A stretch of DNA of 61,115 nucleotides from Deltaproteobacteria bacterium HGW-Deltaproteobacteria-2 (GCA_002840505.1 PHBC01000002.1:456429-517543); one strand, 5' to 3'; shown: positions 26,266 to 35,934, numbered from the stretch's first letter. Notes: generated by a model not told the origin, from the letters alone. Numbers and translations are program-made.

Positions 26266-26979
26266 ATGGATCAAAATAGACTTAATACTTTACACGATTT
26301 AGAAGAAAAGTTTTCTTACTGTTTCCGCGATATTAATCTTCTCTCTACCGCGCTTACTCATCGTTCTTATGTCAATGAAAATAAGCAACTGGCTGTTTCC
26401 GATAATGAAAGATTCGAGTTTTTAGGTGACTCTGTTTTAGGCGTTTGCGTAAGTGACCTGATTATTAAAAAATATGTTACTTTTCCTGAAGGTACACTTA
26501 CTCAAATTCGCGCCGCGCTGGTGAACGAAAAACAGTTAGCCCAGCTCGCCCGCAATTTACAAATTGGCGACTGTCTTTTACTGGGTCGCGGTGAAGAGAG
26601 TTCCGGCAGCCGCACCAAGGATTCTTTTTTAGCTAACGCCTTTGAAGCGGTTATTGCCGCTATATATCTTGATTCTGATTTTGACAACGCAAAAATAATT
26701 ATAACAAAATTAATCGAACCGCTATTGAAAGATGACAATTCATCTTCTGAATATTTCGACTATAAAACCGCTCTGCAGGAACTCTGTCAAAAAAGGTATA
26801 GAACAACGCCTCTATACACGGTTACCGGTTCCACAGGCCCCGATCATGATAAAAATTTTGAAGTAAAAGTAGTTATTGTGAATAAATTAACGGAAACCGG
26901 AACCGGCAAAAGCAAGAAGGAAGCCGAAAAACAAGCTGCGCAAAAAGCTTGGGAAATACTGCACAATGAAGAAGACTAA
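26266..26979 (+). CDS. rnc: Ribonuclease III
   Basis: 237 residues. The endonuclease domain has the signature NERFEFLGDSVLG and the second acidic site NAFEAVIAAIYLD. The C-terminal double-stranded-RNA-binding domain (about 165-235) has FEVKVVIVNKLTETGTGKSKKEAEKQAAQKA. It matures rRNA and controls structured mRNAs. It overlaps the following radical SAM gene by 14 bases and is the first of a four-gene block rnc-(radical SAM)-era-der. Confidence 0.95.
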   Translation: MDQNRLNTLHDLEEKFSYCFRDINLLSTALTHRSYVNENKQLAVSDNERFEFLGDSVLGVCVSDLIIKKYVTFPEGTLTQIRAALVNEKQLAQLARNLQIGDCLLLGRGEESSGSRTKDSFLANAFEAVIAAIYLDSDFDNAKIIITKLIEPLLKDDNSSSEYFDYKTALQELCQKRYRTTPLYTVTGSTGPDHDKNFEVKVVIVNKLTETGTGKSKKEAEKQAAQKAWEILHNEED

Positions 26980-28057
26980 TCATGAATCTAATAGTAACAA
27001 TAACCCTTTAATTATTCCCATCTTCATCATGAACAGCGGTTGTCCGCATAGTTGTATTTTTTGCAATCAAAAAATTACCGCCGGAAATTTTCCTCGTAAA
27101 ATAACAAAGGAATTCTTCGACGCGGAAGTCAACTCTTATCTGTCCTGGAACAAAGACAAATCCAGAAAGGCGGAAATTGCCTTTTATGGCGGCAGTTTTA
27201 CCGGAATTGATTCGGTTTATCAGGAGGAACTTCTTTCCTGGGCACACTCTTTTATTCAAAGAGGTATTGTTACTTCCATCAGAATTTCGACAAGGCCGGA
27301 TTATATTGAAGAGAATAACTTGCCGGCACTAAATAAATATGGGGTTACCACAGTAGAAATCGGTGCACAGTCGTTTATTGATGAAGTGCTGCGATTTGCT
27401 CAAAGAGGCCATAATGCTGATGCAATAGTCAAGGCATTGACTATTTTAAAGCACAATGGCTTCCGGACCGGGTTGCATCTTATGGCCGGTTTACCTAAAG
27501 ACACAAAAGAAGGCTTTATTTATTCCCTCAATAAGACAATTGAACTCAAACCTGATACCGTAAGGATTCATCCGGTAATTGTCTTAAGCGGCACACTTCT
27601 CGCGGAAGAATTTCAAAAAGGGAAATATAGACCTTTGGAAATTTCCGAAGCCGTTGAATTATGCCGTATAGCCTGGGAAAAACTATCCATAGCGGACATT
27701 CGCGTCATCAGAATGGGCGTGCAGTTGACTCAGGAAATGGAAAAAGACGGCGCGGTACTGGCAGGCCCTGTTCATCCTGCTTTGGGGAATCTTGTTCTCT
27801 CTTCTATTTTCTATGATCACACAATTAATCTATTAGACAAGGTTTATCCGGATACCAAAGAACTTCGCTTCAGCTTATCTGAGCGTGATATTTCTAATTT
27901 TCGTGGTTTGAATAACATGAACATAAGGGCAATAAAAAAGCTTTACCCTCGCACAAATTTAATTGTAGAATCAAACATCGGTCAGAAGCGCGGCGAAATT
28001 TCCGTGACTGCCGATTCGGGGAAATCTTTTAATCTTAAGATTCCGGGAATTATTTAA
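26966..28057 (+). CDS. Radical SAM protein, Elp3/HemN-like
   Basis: 363 residues. Radical SAM cluster CPHSCIFCNQ (Cys-x3-Cys-x2-Cys, about residue 26). Then follow AFYGGSFTGI, the SAM-contact region VEIGAQSFIDEVLRFAQRGHNA, and GLHLMAGLPKDTKEGF, as in the Elp3/oxygen-independent coproporphyrinogen-oxidase-like (YhcC/Elp3) superfamily. No acetyltransferase domain follows, so it is not a full Elp3. The location between rnc and era is commonly seen in clostridia and deltaproteobacteria, which points to RNA modification. Confidence 0.85.
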   Translation: MKKTNHESNSNNNPLIIPIFIMNSGCPHSCIFCNQKITAGNFPRKITKEFFDAEVNSYLSWNKDKSRKAEIAFYGGSFTGIDSVYQEELLSWAHSFIQRGIVTSIRISTRPDYIEENNLPALNKYGVTTVEIGAQSFIDEVLRFAQRGHNADAIVKALTILKHNGFRTGLHLMAGLPKDTKEGFIYSLNKTIELKPDTVRIHPVIVLSGTLLAEEFQKGKYRPLEISEAVELCRIAWEKLSIADIRVIRMGVQLTQEMEKDGAVLAGPVHPALGNLVLSSIFYDHTINLLDKVYPDTKELRFSLSERDISNFRGLNNMNIRAIKKLYPRTNLIVESNIGQKRGEISVTADSGKSFNLKIPGII

Positions 28058-28076
28058 TTCAAGGGAGATAATTTAA

Positions 28077-28967
28077 TTGTTTAAATCAGGATTTATCGGC
28101 ATTATAGGCCGCCCTAACGCGGGAAAATCTACACTTTTCAATGCTATTGTCGGCGACAAAATTTCCATCATCACCGATAAACCGCAAACGACCAGAAATA
28201 AAATAACAGGCATTAGAAATTGCCCTGACGCGCAGCTCATTTTTTTGGATACGCCCGGAATGCATAAACCAAAAACTCCCATGAATCGCGCGATGGTACA
28301 GACGACACGGGAAACAATCAGCAGTGTTGAAGTATTGTTAATGCTTATTGAAGCCAATACTGACGTTCATCCTCATGATCTTTTTTTAATCGAATCATTG
28401 GCGCAGGTCAAAGTGCCTGTTTTTCTGGTTATCAATAAAATTGACCTTATCGAAAAGAAATTTCTTTTACCTCTTATTGATAAATTCCGCACTCTATACA
28501 ACTATCGGGAAATTTTTCCGGTTTCCGCGTTAAAAGGAGACGGCATTGAGTCTTTGCTAAACGCCATTAAAGAAATTCTACCGGAAGGGCCTAAATATTA
28601 TCCTGATGATATTATTACCGATGCAACCGAAAGATTTATCGCTGCCGAATTCATCCGTGAAAAAATAACTCTTTTTACTCAGCAGGAAGTCCCCTACTCC
28701 ACCGCCGTTGAGGTTGATTTGTTTAAAGAAGATGAAGAAAAAAATCTAATTCGTATCAGCGCAACAATCAATGTGGAAAAAGAATCGCAGAAAGCGATTA
28801 TGATCGGCAAAAAAGGAACGATGCTCAAAAAAATCGGCACCCAGGCCAGACTGGAAATGGAAAAATTATTCGGCGCCAAAGTTTATCTGGAATTGTTTGT
28901 TAGAGTGAAAAAGGAATGGACCAGTTCTGATAAAATGCTTGAAGAGTTCGGCTTATTAAAACATTAA
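28077..28967 (+). CDS. era: GTPase Era
   Basis: 296 residues, starting at a TTG (28077) with AAGGGAGA 7 bases upstream. GTPase domain: G1 GRPNAGKST, G3 DTPGMHKP, G4 NKID, G5 VSALKGD. The C-terminal KH domain (about 205-296) has VEKESQKAIMIGKKGTMLKKIG. Era binds the 3' end of 16S rRNA and links 30S assembly to growth. It follows rnc in many bacteria. Confidence 0.96.
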   Translation: MFKSGFIGIIGRPNAGKSTLFNAIVGDKISIITDKPQTTRNKITGIRNCPDAQLIFLDTPGMHKPKTPMNRAMVQTTRETISSVEVLLMLIEANTDVHPHDLFLIESLAQVKVPVFLVINKIDLIEKKFLLPLIDKFRTLYNYREIFPVSALKGDGIESLLNAIKEILPEGPKYYPDDIITDATERFIAAEFIREKITLFTQQEVPYSTAVEVDLFKEDEEKNLIRISATINVEKESQKAIMIGKKGTMLKKIGTQARLEMEKLFGAKVYLELFVRVKKEWTSSDKMLEEFGLLKH

Positions 28968-28976
28968 GAGGAATGG

Positions 28977-30296
28977 ATGAAAGTTAAACCGGTTATAGCC
29001 ATTGTCGGCCGTCCCAACGTCGGCAAATCAACGCTTTTCAACAGAATTGCAGGAAAACAAAAGGCTATCGTAATTGACGAACCCGGAGCCACCCGTGACC
29101 GCAACTACATGGATTGTGTTTTCCGGGATAAAGCTTTTACGCTTATTGATACCGGAGGATTTGAACCGGCATCGGAAGAAAAAATCCTGGTACAAATGCG
29201 CGAACAAAGTAATCTGGCTATTGAAGAAGCAGACGTCATTATTTTTTTAATGGATGGAAAAGACGGGCTTATCCACTCGGATATGGAAATTGCCAAACAA
29301 CTAAGAGGCAAGGGTAAAAAGGTTTTTTATGTTGCTAATAAAGTTGACGGAGACCGCCACAAAGAAATGCTCACCGATTTTTACCGTCTGGGTATTGATG
29401 AAATCTATCCGATTTCCGCGCAGCATGGCGCGGGGGTTGATGAACTATTGAATATCATTGTCCGTGATTTCCCCCAAGCGGTAGACGATAAAGACGAAAA
29501 AGATACACAAATTAAGATAGCCATCGTCGGCAAACCCAATGTGGGCAAGTCATCACTCGTCAACAGAATCCTGGGTAAGGAAAGAAGCATCGCCAACCCA
29601 ACTCCCGGTACAACTCGTGATGCTATTGACATGCCGGTAAAAGTTCAAGGCAAAAATTATTTGCTAATTGATACGGCGGGAATCCGCAGAAAAAGTAAAA
29701 TCAGCCTGACCTTGGAAAAATACAGCGTTGTTCAGGCACTCAAATCAATCAATCGCTGTGATATAGCGCTTGTTTTAATTGATGCCGAAGATGGGCTGAC
29801 CGATCAGGACACAAAGATTATCGGCCTCGCTTATGAGCGGGGAAAAGCCTGCATCATTGTAGTAAATAAGTGGGATAAAATTGAAAAGGATAACTCCACA
29901 GTGGGGAAATTTGTTGAGGATATTAAAGATAAAATCAAATTCATGGATTTTGCTCCCATTATTTTTATCTCGGCAGTCACAGGACAGCGTGCGCCCAAGA
30001 TCTTTGAGGTGATTGATAAAGTTTACGATCAATATACAAAGAGGATCGGCACCTCCCCTTTAAATGATCTGGTGGAAAAGTCCATGCAGAGAAACCCTAT
30101 GGCGCGTTATCAGAACAAACAGATGCATATTTCTTATGCAACCCAGACAGATATAAAACCGCCCACGTTTGTCTTCTTTATCAGCAACACCAAAGGCATC
30201 CATTTTTCTTACGAGCGATACCTTATGAATCAAATCCGCGAAACTTTCGGCTTTGACAGTGTGCCGCTGAAGCTTATTTTCCGGAAAAAACGATAA
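28977..30296 (+). CDS. der: GTPase Der (EngA)
   Basis: 439 residues with two consecutive GTPase domains: G1 GRPNVGKST (about 10) and GKPNVGKSS (about 183), each with DTGGFEP/DTAGIRR and NKVD/NKWD motifs, then a C-terminal KH-like domain. It acts in 50S ribosome assembly. Only nine bases separate it from era. Confidence 0.97.
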   Translation: MKVKPVIAIVGRPNVGKSTLFNRIAGKQKAIVIDEPGATRDRNYMDCVFRDKAFTLIDTGGFEPASEEKILVQMREQSNLAIEEADVIIFLMDGKDGLIHSDMEIAKQLRGKGKKVFYVANKVDGDRHKEMLTDFYRLGIDEIYPISAQHGAGVDELLNIIVRDFPQAVDDKDEKDTQIKIAIVGKPNVGKSSLVNRILGKERSIANPTPGTTRDAIDMPVKVQGKNYLLIDTAGIRRKSKISLTLEKYSVVQALKSINRCDIALVLIDAEDGLTDQDTKIIGLAYERGKACIIVVNKWDKIEKDNSTVGKFVEDIKDKIKFMDFAPIIFISAVTGQRAPKIFEVIDKVYDQYTKRIGTSPLNDLVEKSMQRNPMARYQNKQMHISYATQTDIKPPTFVFFISNTKGIHFSYERYLMNQIRETFGFDSVPLKLIFRKKR

Positions 30297-30349
30297 ATTA
30301 TCGGAAAACACCAAAAGATAAATTGAAATGAAAAGGAGGAACAGATTCT

Positions 30350-31213
30350 ATGGCAAAAATCCTGATTGTTTACTTTTCCCAGGGTGGAACAACAGCTAAA
30401 GTAGCTGAAGCTATTGCCTCCGGTTTGCGCAGCAAAAATCATCAAGTGGATATGCACAACATGAATGATGGGAAACCGCCAGGAATTGATGGTTATGATT
30501 TGCTCGGCGTTGGATTACCGACATATATCTATCGACCGCCATTTAAGGTAATGGATTATATAAAAAGCCTGCCTGAACTCAATGGATTACCGTTTTTTGT
30601 CTTCCTGCTATACGGCACTCTTCCGGGAGATGCCGGTAATATAGTGAGGAGGGGTTTGACTCGTAAAAGAGGAAAAGATACAGGTTATTTCAAAGCACGA
30701 GGCGCAGACTACTATGTGGGATATCTTAAAAAAGGATATCTGTTTTCACCGGACAATCCGATTACCACGGAACTGGATGCTGCCAAGGAGTTTGGAAGAA
30801 TTGTTTCTGACAGAATTGCAGGTGCCCAATACAATAGACAAAAAGATGATGATTCTCCATCGTTTGTATACCGTCTTGAGCGTTTTTTGACAAACAGATG
30901 GTTTATTAAATTCAATTTAAGTTTGTTGTTTTTCGTGAAATCGAAAAAATGTAATTCCTGCGGGCTGTGTATGAAGATATGTCCTGCCGGGAATATAAAA
31001 GAAAATCAGAAAGGACATCTGGTCTGGGGACGCAATTGTTTGTTTTGTCTCTACTGCGAGATGAAATGTCCTAAAGAGGCGATTATTTCACCGGCAAGTT
31101 GGCCTCTTTTCTCCCCGTTCCATTCTTATAATATACGGAAAGCACGTAATAATTCATCAATTAAATGTGCAATGGTTGTTCATGAAAAAGGGCACACCAG
31201 GCGAATAGATTAA
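30350..31213 (+). CDS. EFR1-type flavodoxin-ferredoxin fusion
   Basis: 287 residues. The N-terminal flavodoxin domain (FMN loop YFSQGGTTAKVAEAIA, residues about 8-23; LGVGLPTYIYRPP) is followed by a linker and two [4Fe-4S] sites: CNSCGLCMKICPAGN (about 201) and CLFCLYCEMKCPKEA (about 224). This is the EFR1 family layout. It probably shuttles electrons between flavin and ferredoxin pools in the cytoplasm. AAAAGGAGG precedes the ATG. Confidence 0.9.
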   Translation: MAKILIVYFSQGGTTAKVAEAIASGLRSKNHQVDMHNMNDGKPPGIDGYDLLGVGLPTYIYRPPFKVMDYIKSLPELNGLPFFVFLLYGTLPGDAGNIVRRGLTRKRGKDTGYFKARGADYYVGYLKKGYLFSPDNPITTELDAAKEFGRIVSDRIAGAQYNRQKDDDSPSFVYRLERFLTNRWFIKFNLSLLFFVKSKKCNSCGLCMKICPAGNIKENQKGHLVWGRNCLFCLYCEMKCPKEAIISPASWPLFSPFHSYNIRKARNNSSIKCAMVVHEKGHTRRID

Positions 31214-31243
31214 GAATAGTTTATCTAATGATGGGAGGCAATA

Positions 31244-32038
31244 ATGGAACTGATAACAGTTCGAGATCTTAAAATCTGCTGTGAGTCTGTAGGCAATGGA
31301 TACCCGATAGTTCTTATCATGGGACTCACCGCCAATATGAACTGGTGGGATCCTGAATTGATTACTGCACTCTCCAGGCAATACCGGGTACTGATGTTCG
31401 ACAACCGTGGCTCCGGGCGCACAGTTACTCCTGATGAAGGAAAGTTTACCTGCGAAATGTTAGCCGACGACACAGTCGCATTGATGGACGCCAAGGGAAT
31501 AACGCATGCGAATATATTGGGCATGTCTATGGGCGGATTGATCGCCCAGGAACTGACGATTAAATATCCCGAGAGAGTAAACAACCTTATCCTCGCCTGT
31601 ACTTTTTGCGGTGGACAACACATGGTCCAGGCAAGTGACGAGGTTATGAAAATAATGACGGACCTTAGTGGAGGCCTTGACGGCCTGTTTGACAGAACGC
31701 TTAAGCTGATGTTCACAAAAGACTTCCTTGATGCTAATGAAGATTACGTGAAAAATTTTAAAGAGCGTTATTTAAGGGCACCCATCAGCGATGCAAACAC
31801 TCTGCGTCAATTTATAGCCTGCGCAAAAGCCGACACCTATGATCGTCTGCCTGAAATTAAGAATCACACCCTGATCGCAACCGGTACGGATGATCCTCTC
31901 ATACCACATCAGAATTCCCGGATTCTTGCTGATCGTATACCAGGCGCGAAATTAATAGAATACGAGGGCTGCAGTCATGGCTTTATTAGTCAGGCGCACG
32001 ATGCATTTATTAAAGATTTGTTAGATTTTATTTCCTGA
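31244..32038 (+). CDS. Alpha/beta-hydrolase
   Basis: 264 residues with MGLTANMNWWDPEL (oxyanion loop), DNRGSGRT, nucleophile GMSMGGLIAQE (Ser about 95), acid GTDDPLIPHQN (Asp about 211) and His in EGCSHGFISQ. Enol-lactonase/esterase-like; the substrate is unknown. GGGAGG lies 6 bases before the start. It follows the EFR1 gene by 30 bases, so the two are likely co-transcribed. Confidence 0.88.
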   Translation: MELITVRDLKICCESVGNGYPIVLIMGLTANMNWWDPELITALSRQYRVLMFDNRGSGRTVTPDEGKFTCEMLADDTVALMDAKGITHANILGMSMGGLIAQELTIKYPERVNNLILACTFCGGQHMVQASDEVMKIMTDLSGGLDGLFDRTLKLMFTKDFLDANEDYVKNFKERYLRAPISDANTLRQFIACAKADTYDRLPEIKNHTLIATGTDDPLIPHQNSRILADRIPGAKLIEYEGCSHGFISQAHDAFIKDLLDFIS

Positions 32039-32145
32039 GAAACAATTGCTCGATCTATCTACAAGGATTTTTGTAAAGTCAATCGAGACTGTTACCTTTT
32101 CGCTAATGGATTTTCTTTTGTGTTAACAAAGAAATTACGTTATTG

Positions 32146-32931
32146 TTATTGACCTTTTACATTTGCCTTCGGAACAACTGGTATACTTTGTTTGACATTA
32201 TCGCTTTCAATCATTTTTTTCTGATCGAAAAAAGAACTAAATTGTAGTGTTACCGGAAGCTTGTCTCTCAATATCACGTCTGCATTGACCTTATCTTTAA
32301 TCGGTACAGACATCATTCCGTCAATTGGTACCTTCCCCCGCAACACGAAATCAAGAGGCACATCGAAGACACTATTAATTGGAAAGGGCAGAGCCTCTTG
32401 AGGTTTGACTGCAAGGGTATCTTTAATATGGAAATCATGCTTTAAAGGAATAACCAGGCTCAAAGGAATTACTCCTTTCACAGGCACGTCCGTGTTTATG
32501 CCAAGAATTTTAATGGTAACTTTGGTTTCAAAAGGAAACTCTGTTTTTATATTAAGTTTTTCATCCACATGAAACACATGATCAATGGGAATATTTAAAG
32601 GTTTATCAAAAGTAACATTAAATTTCTGATTTACCGGTAATTTGATGACCGTCTTCACAGGTACAGCATAATCGAATTCATTCTTAATGGGAATATGGAA
32701 CGTGTGATCGATAGAAGCTGAAACCGGGAGGTTGGAATCGACAGTAGCCGTTATGATTCTCTTATAAATATATCTTTGTTCATATAAACTCAGTACAATG
32801 GGACCATATTTAATAAAAAAATAAATCAAAAAAGCAACAAATATAATAAAAACAAAAGAGGCGCTGATAAGGAAATATCTGAATATTCGAGAATTCTTTT
32901 CCTTTTCCAGTTTCTCAACAGAAGACTTCAT
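32146..32931 (-). CDS. Membrane-anchored beta-repeat protein, unknown function
   Basis: 261 residues from the ATG at 32931, or 289 from an in-frame TTG at 33015; neither has a clear ribosome-binding site. One transmembrane helix near the N-terminus (about residues 20-45), then a periplasmic region built from short alternating hydrophobic stretches around a repeated pattern (I/V/L)-x-H-x-F-H-(I/V): IDHTFHI, IDHVFHV, LKHDFHI, and the weaker INSVFDV. The region is low in charge and rich in Pro and Val, likely all-beta. I do not recognise a family. It is convergent with the hydrolase at 31244. Confidence 0.65.
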   Translation of the reverse strand: MKSSVEKLEKEKNSRIFRYFLISASFVFIIFVAFLIYFFIKYGPIVLSLYEQRYIYKRIITATVDSNLPVSASIDHTFHIPIKNEFDYAVPVKTVIKLPVNQKFNVTFDKPLNIPIDHVFHVDEKLNIKTEFPFETKVTIKILGINTDVPVKGVIPLSLVIPLKHDFHIKDTLAVKPQEALPFPINSVFDVPLDFVLRGKVPIDGMMSVPIKDKVNADVILRDKLPVTLQFSSFFDQKKMIESDNVKQSIPVVPKANVKGQ

Positions 32932-33091
32932 TATCTGAATTATCTTGTTGGTAATCAAGTTATCAGTCTCCAGATTATTTAGCGTGAGATTATCACTACA
33001 AATAATTTTTATCAAGTGTTGGATTGGTTATTTTCATAATGCGTATGGTGTTTAAAAGCATCTTATCCCCCATTTTCTGGTAAATATTTTC

Positions 33092-33120
33092 TTGACATAC
33101 AGGGCCATAATTTTTATAAA
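33092..33120 (+). promoter_or_regulatory. Consensus promoter immediately at the hydrolase start codon
   Basis: TTGACA (33092-33097), 17-base spacer, TATAAA (33115-33120). The expected transcription start, 6-8 bases downstream, falls on the ATG at 33127. Confidence 0.7.
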
Positions 33121-33126
33121 TTATAC

Positions 33127-34056
33127 ATGAAGGAACAACGCCCTCTCACAGAGCAAATCAATGGCGATCTCAAGATGGAATCGCTGATGGTACCTGTTAA
33201 TTCTACTGATAATCTTCATCTTAAACACATCTATATCAATCCCGATGGTCCTCCAATATTCATGCTTCACGGTTCTGTAGAAAACGGCCGGATGTTTTAT
33301 TCAAACACCGGCAGCGGCGGACTCGGGCCGTATTTAGCAAAATACGGATACGATGTATATGTGGGAGATTTGCGCGGGAGGGGCGAAAGTAAACCGCACG
33401 TTAGCAGGAATTCAAAATACGGACAAACGGAAGCAATTACCGAAGATATACCGGCTTTTATTGAAATGATTATTTCTCTTCGCGGAAATACGCCGCAGCG
33501 TTGGGTTTGCCATTCATGGGGGGGAGTTTTAACATCTTCGCATCTGCTGCGGTTTCCAAAATATCGTGACCTCGTGAAGTGTATGGTTTACTTCGGATCA
33601 AAACGAAGAGTAAGCGCCATCAATCTAACAAGAATCTTTCAAATCGACATCGTTTATACTTTTCTGGGCAGTTTGTTAGCTCGTAAACACGGGTATTTCC
33701 CTTCATCTCGCTTTATGAGCGAGGACGAGCCGGCACTAACTCGCAAGGGCACAGCGATCTGGATAAGGATGAAAGACTGGGTGGATCCATTTGACGGCTT
33801 TAATTACGGCAAAGCCGCACAGGATGTAGTTCTTCCTCCGACATTATATTTTGCAGCTCTAAATGACCAATGTCTTGGACATCGAAAAGATGTGCTTTTA
33901 ACCATAAATGAATCCGGTAAACACATGTCTAAATATGTATTGCTTGGCAAAAAATGTGGGAATCTTCACAATTATGATCATGTCACCATGCTCACGCATA
34001 AGGATGCGGTAAAAGACCACTTCCCTATGGTGATCGATTGGCTCGCAAAATACTAG
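33127..34056 (+). CDS. Alpha/beta-hydrolase, possibly leaderless mRNA
   Basis: 309 residues. Oxyanion loop FMLHGSVENGRMF, GDLRGRGES, nucleophile in CHSWGGVL (Ser about 120), acid around AALNDQCLGHR, His near HNYDHVTMLTH. The TTGACA/TATAAA promoter at 33092 predicts transcription starting at the ATG itself, with no room for a ribosome-binding site. The alternative start at 33175 (MESLMVPVN) also lacks a good site. The dispersed repeat at 34058 begins right after the stop codon. Confidence 0.82.
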   Translation: MKEQRPLTEQINGDLKMESLMVPVNSTDNLHLKHIYINPDGPPIFMLHGSVENGRMFYSNTGSGGLGPYLAKYGYDVYVGDLRGRGESKPHVSRNSKYGQTEAITEDIPAFIEMIISLRGNTPQRWVCHSWGGVLTSSHLLRFPKYRDLVKCMVYFGSKRRVSAINLTRIFQIDIVYTFLGSLLARKHGYFPSSRFMSEDEPALTRKGTAIWIRMKDWVDPFDGFNYGKAAQDVVLPPTLYFAALNDQCLGHRKDVLLTINESGKHMSKYVLLGKKCGNLHNYDHVTMLTHKDAVKDHFPMVIDWLAKY

Positions 34057-34057
34057 C

Positions 34058-34215
34058 ACCAATTCTAAATCAAAGCGCTATTTTTGCTGGCGTCGCTGTC
34101 AGTTTAATATCATATTTGATCGGGAGCGCATCCCCTTTAGGGGGCGCATATTAAATAGAATATTTAATTACCGAGAATTTTCGCCAGCATGGCGAAAACT
34201 TCCTTTGGAATTGGT
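34058..34215 (+). repeat. Small dispersed repeat, copy D (complete ends)
   Basis: 158 bp bounded by ACCAATTCTAAA (34058-34069) and TTTGGAATTGGT (34204-34215), which are inverted repeats at 11 of 12 positions. The interior has a CCCC-TTTA-GGGG hairpin flanked by GCGCAT and a perfect hairpin TTTTCGCC-AGCAT-GGCGAAAA (34178-34198). The last ~100 bp are nearly identical to 48443-48542. No reading frame. The rest of the gap to 34479 shows nothing clear. Confidence 0.8.
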
Positions 34216-34479
34216 ATAACACACATAATACTTACTAATGAAATTCCTCCGGTTCCTGCCGTATAAAACCCCGCTTATTATTTTTGTGGTTTTTAAATTA
34301 AATCCATTTTTATAACCGCAATTTTTTGGAGGGTCGATTATTAATTTATTTTTAGAAGCGTTAGTCTTACTTTTTTGCTGGAACTTCTTTAAGAAATATG
34401 CATAATTGAACGCGGTAATAATTAACGTATTGTTAAGCCATAAGATAATTTCAGTAATCAATTAAATAAAGGGGTGTAA

Positions 34480-35613
34480 ATGGATATGAAATCATGCCGT
34501 AAGATTGCTCTAACTAGCTTGGTGATAACTGTGTTCATTTTGTTTTATTATACGTTGTCTTTTGCGCAAAACGAAGAGATTAAAGCTACTCAGTTTAAAG
34601 ATGGAAGTACAATATACGGAAAAGTTATAAAAATGAGTGTTGATGAGATCAAAATTCAAACTAAAGATGGCAAAATAATATCCCGTAAATTTGATGACGT
34701 AGAAAATTTCATAATAGCCGATAATTTAGGCGGCATTCAATTAAAAGATGGAAGCATAATATATGGCAAGATCATTGAAATAGATTCTGATCAAGTGATC
34801 ATAGTAACAAAGGATAATAACTCCATTACAAGGAAGTTTAACGATGTTGCTTTTTTCATCAATAAGGCTGACGAAGAAAAAAAGCCACCAAAGCATTTTT
34901 TTGCTTTGGGCACAGAAATATCTTACATCAAATATGAAGAAACCGGTGTGGAAGAAAAGGGTATGATGTACGGTCTAGTAGGTTCATATAATTATCACAA
35001 CAACAAACTAATGATGAAAGCAGAAGGAAAGTTCGCCTATGGAGAGGTAGATTATAACGGCTCCACCTGGGACGACATCCCGTTGACAATATCAGGTATA
35101 CCCGATTACATGTTGGAATTCAGAGGTTTAGTAGGTTATAATTACTTTGTAAAAACCATCACGATTACTCCCCATTTAGGGATTGGATATAGATGGCTAC
35201 AGGACAATTCGCAAAATAAATCTCCCTCTGGCTATAAAAGAGAAGCAAATTATTTCTATATTCCGGCAGGTATAGAAGCTGTTGCCGATCTAGGCAATAA
35301 TTGGTTTTTGGGAGCTAATGTAGAATATGATTGTTTTTTATGGGGAACACAAAAATCTTATCTTAGTGATGTTGATCCTGGTTTTAATGACGTCGAAAAT
35401 AAGCAAACGAGTGGTTATGGTTTCAGGGGCTCAATATCTATTACAAAGAAATATAAAAATGCTGGGTTTGTAGTAGAACCTTATATAAGATACTGGAACA
35501 TTGAAGATTCAGGTATTGAACTTCTTACTTATTACGGAACACCTGTGGTTTATGGTATAGAGCCGAGTAATAACTCTACGGAAATTGGATGTAAATTAGC
35601 AGTAACATTTTAA
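34480..35613 (+). CDS. Exported outer-membrane beta-barrel-like protein with two tandem repeats
   Basis: 377 residues. A signal peptide ends SFA-Q at about residue 30. Two 42-residue repeats follow: FKDGSTIYGKVIKMSVDEI...KFDDVENFI and LKDGSIIYGKIIEIDSDQV...KFNDVAFFI. Each is a small beta unit similar to SH3-like folds in lipoproteins. From ~residue 140 to the end the sequence alternates polar and aromatic residues as in an outer-membrane barrel of about 8-10 strands (for example LEFRGLVGYNYFVKTITI, ITPHLGIGYRW), ending CKLAVTF with a terminal phenylalanine, the usual barrel-assembly signal. Confidence 0.75.
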   Translation: MDMKSCRKIALTSLVITVFILFYYTLSFAQNEEIKATQFKDGSTIYGKVIKMSVDEIKIQTKDGKIISRKFDDVENFIIADNLGGIQLKDGSIIYGKIIEIDSDQVIIVTKDNNSITRKFNDVAFFINKADEEKKPPKHFFALGTEISYIKYEETGVEEKGMMYGLVGSYNYHNNKLMMKAEGKFAYGEVDYNGSTWDDIPLTISGIPDYMLEFRGLVGYNYFVKTITITPHLGIGYRWLQDNSQNKSPSGYKREANYFYIPAGIEAVADLGNNWFLGANVEYDCFLWGTQKSYLSDVDPGFNDVENKQTSGYGFRGSISITKKYKNAGFVVEPYIRYWNIEDSGIELLTYYGTPVVYGIEPSNNSTEIGCKLAVTF

Positions 35614-35934
35614 TTGGTAGCTGTTCCTGACTTTTGCTGTATATTAAGTTTAAGTTAATCTTCCGCGATGTCTCCATAAAGAGGCCCTTATCCTGGAATA
35701 AGGTAATTTAATAAATTGTATGACCTTAAAGTATTGTAATTAATTTTTATCTATTACAAATAATGGGCCCTGATTACTTGGACCTGTTATCTTAAGTTTT
35801 AAGTTTGCATTCATGGTGATGAACTGTAGGTTGAGTCATTACATCTTATACCAGTCACTTATTCTAATCTATCCCCTGTCAATTATTGACCTTGTAGTTT
35901 TAAAATAAATTTGTCAATATAGCCGCCGCACTTT

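Noticed and set aside
34168-34461. Minus-strand frame of 97 codons between hydrolase and barrel protein
   Set aside because: Overlaps repeat copy D at its end, TTG start, no ribosome-binding site, composition of intergenic DNA.
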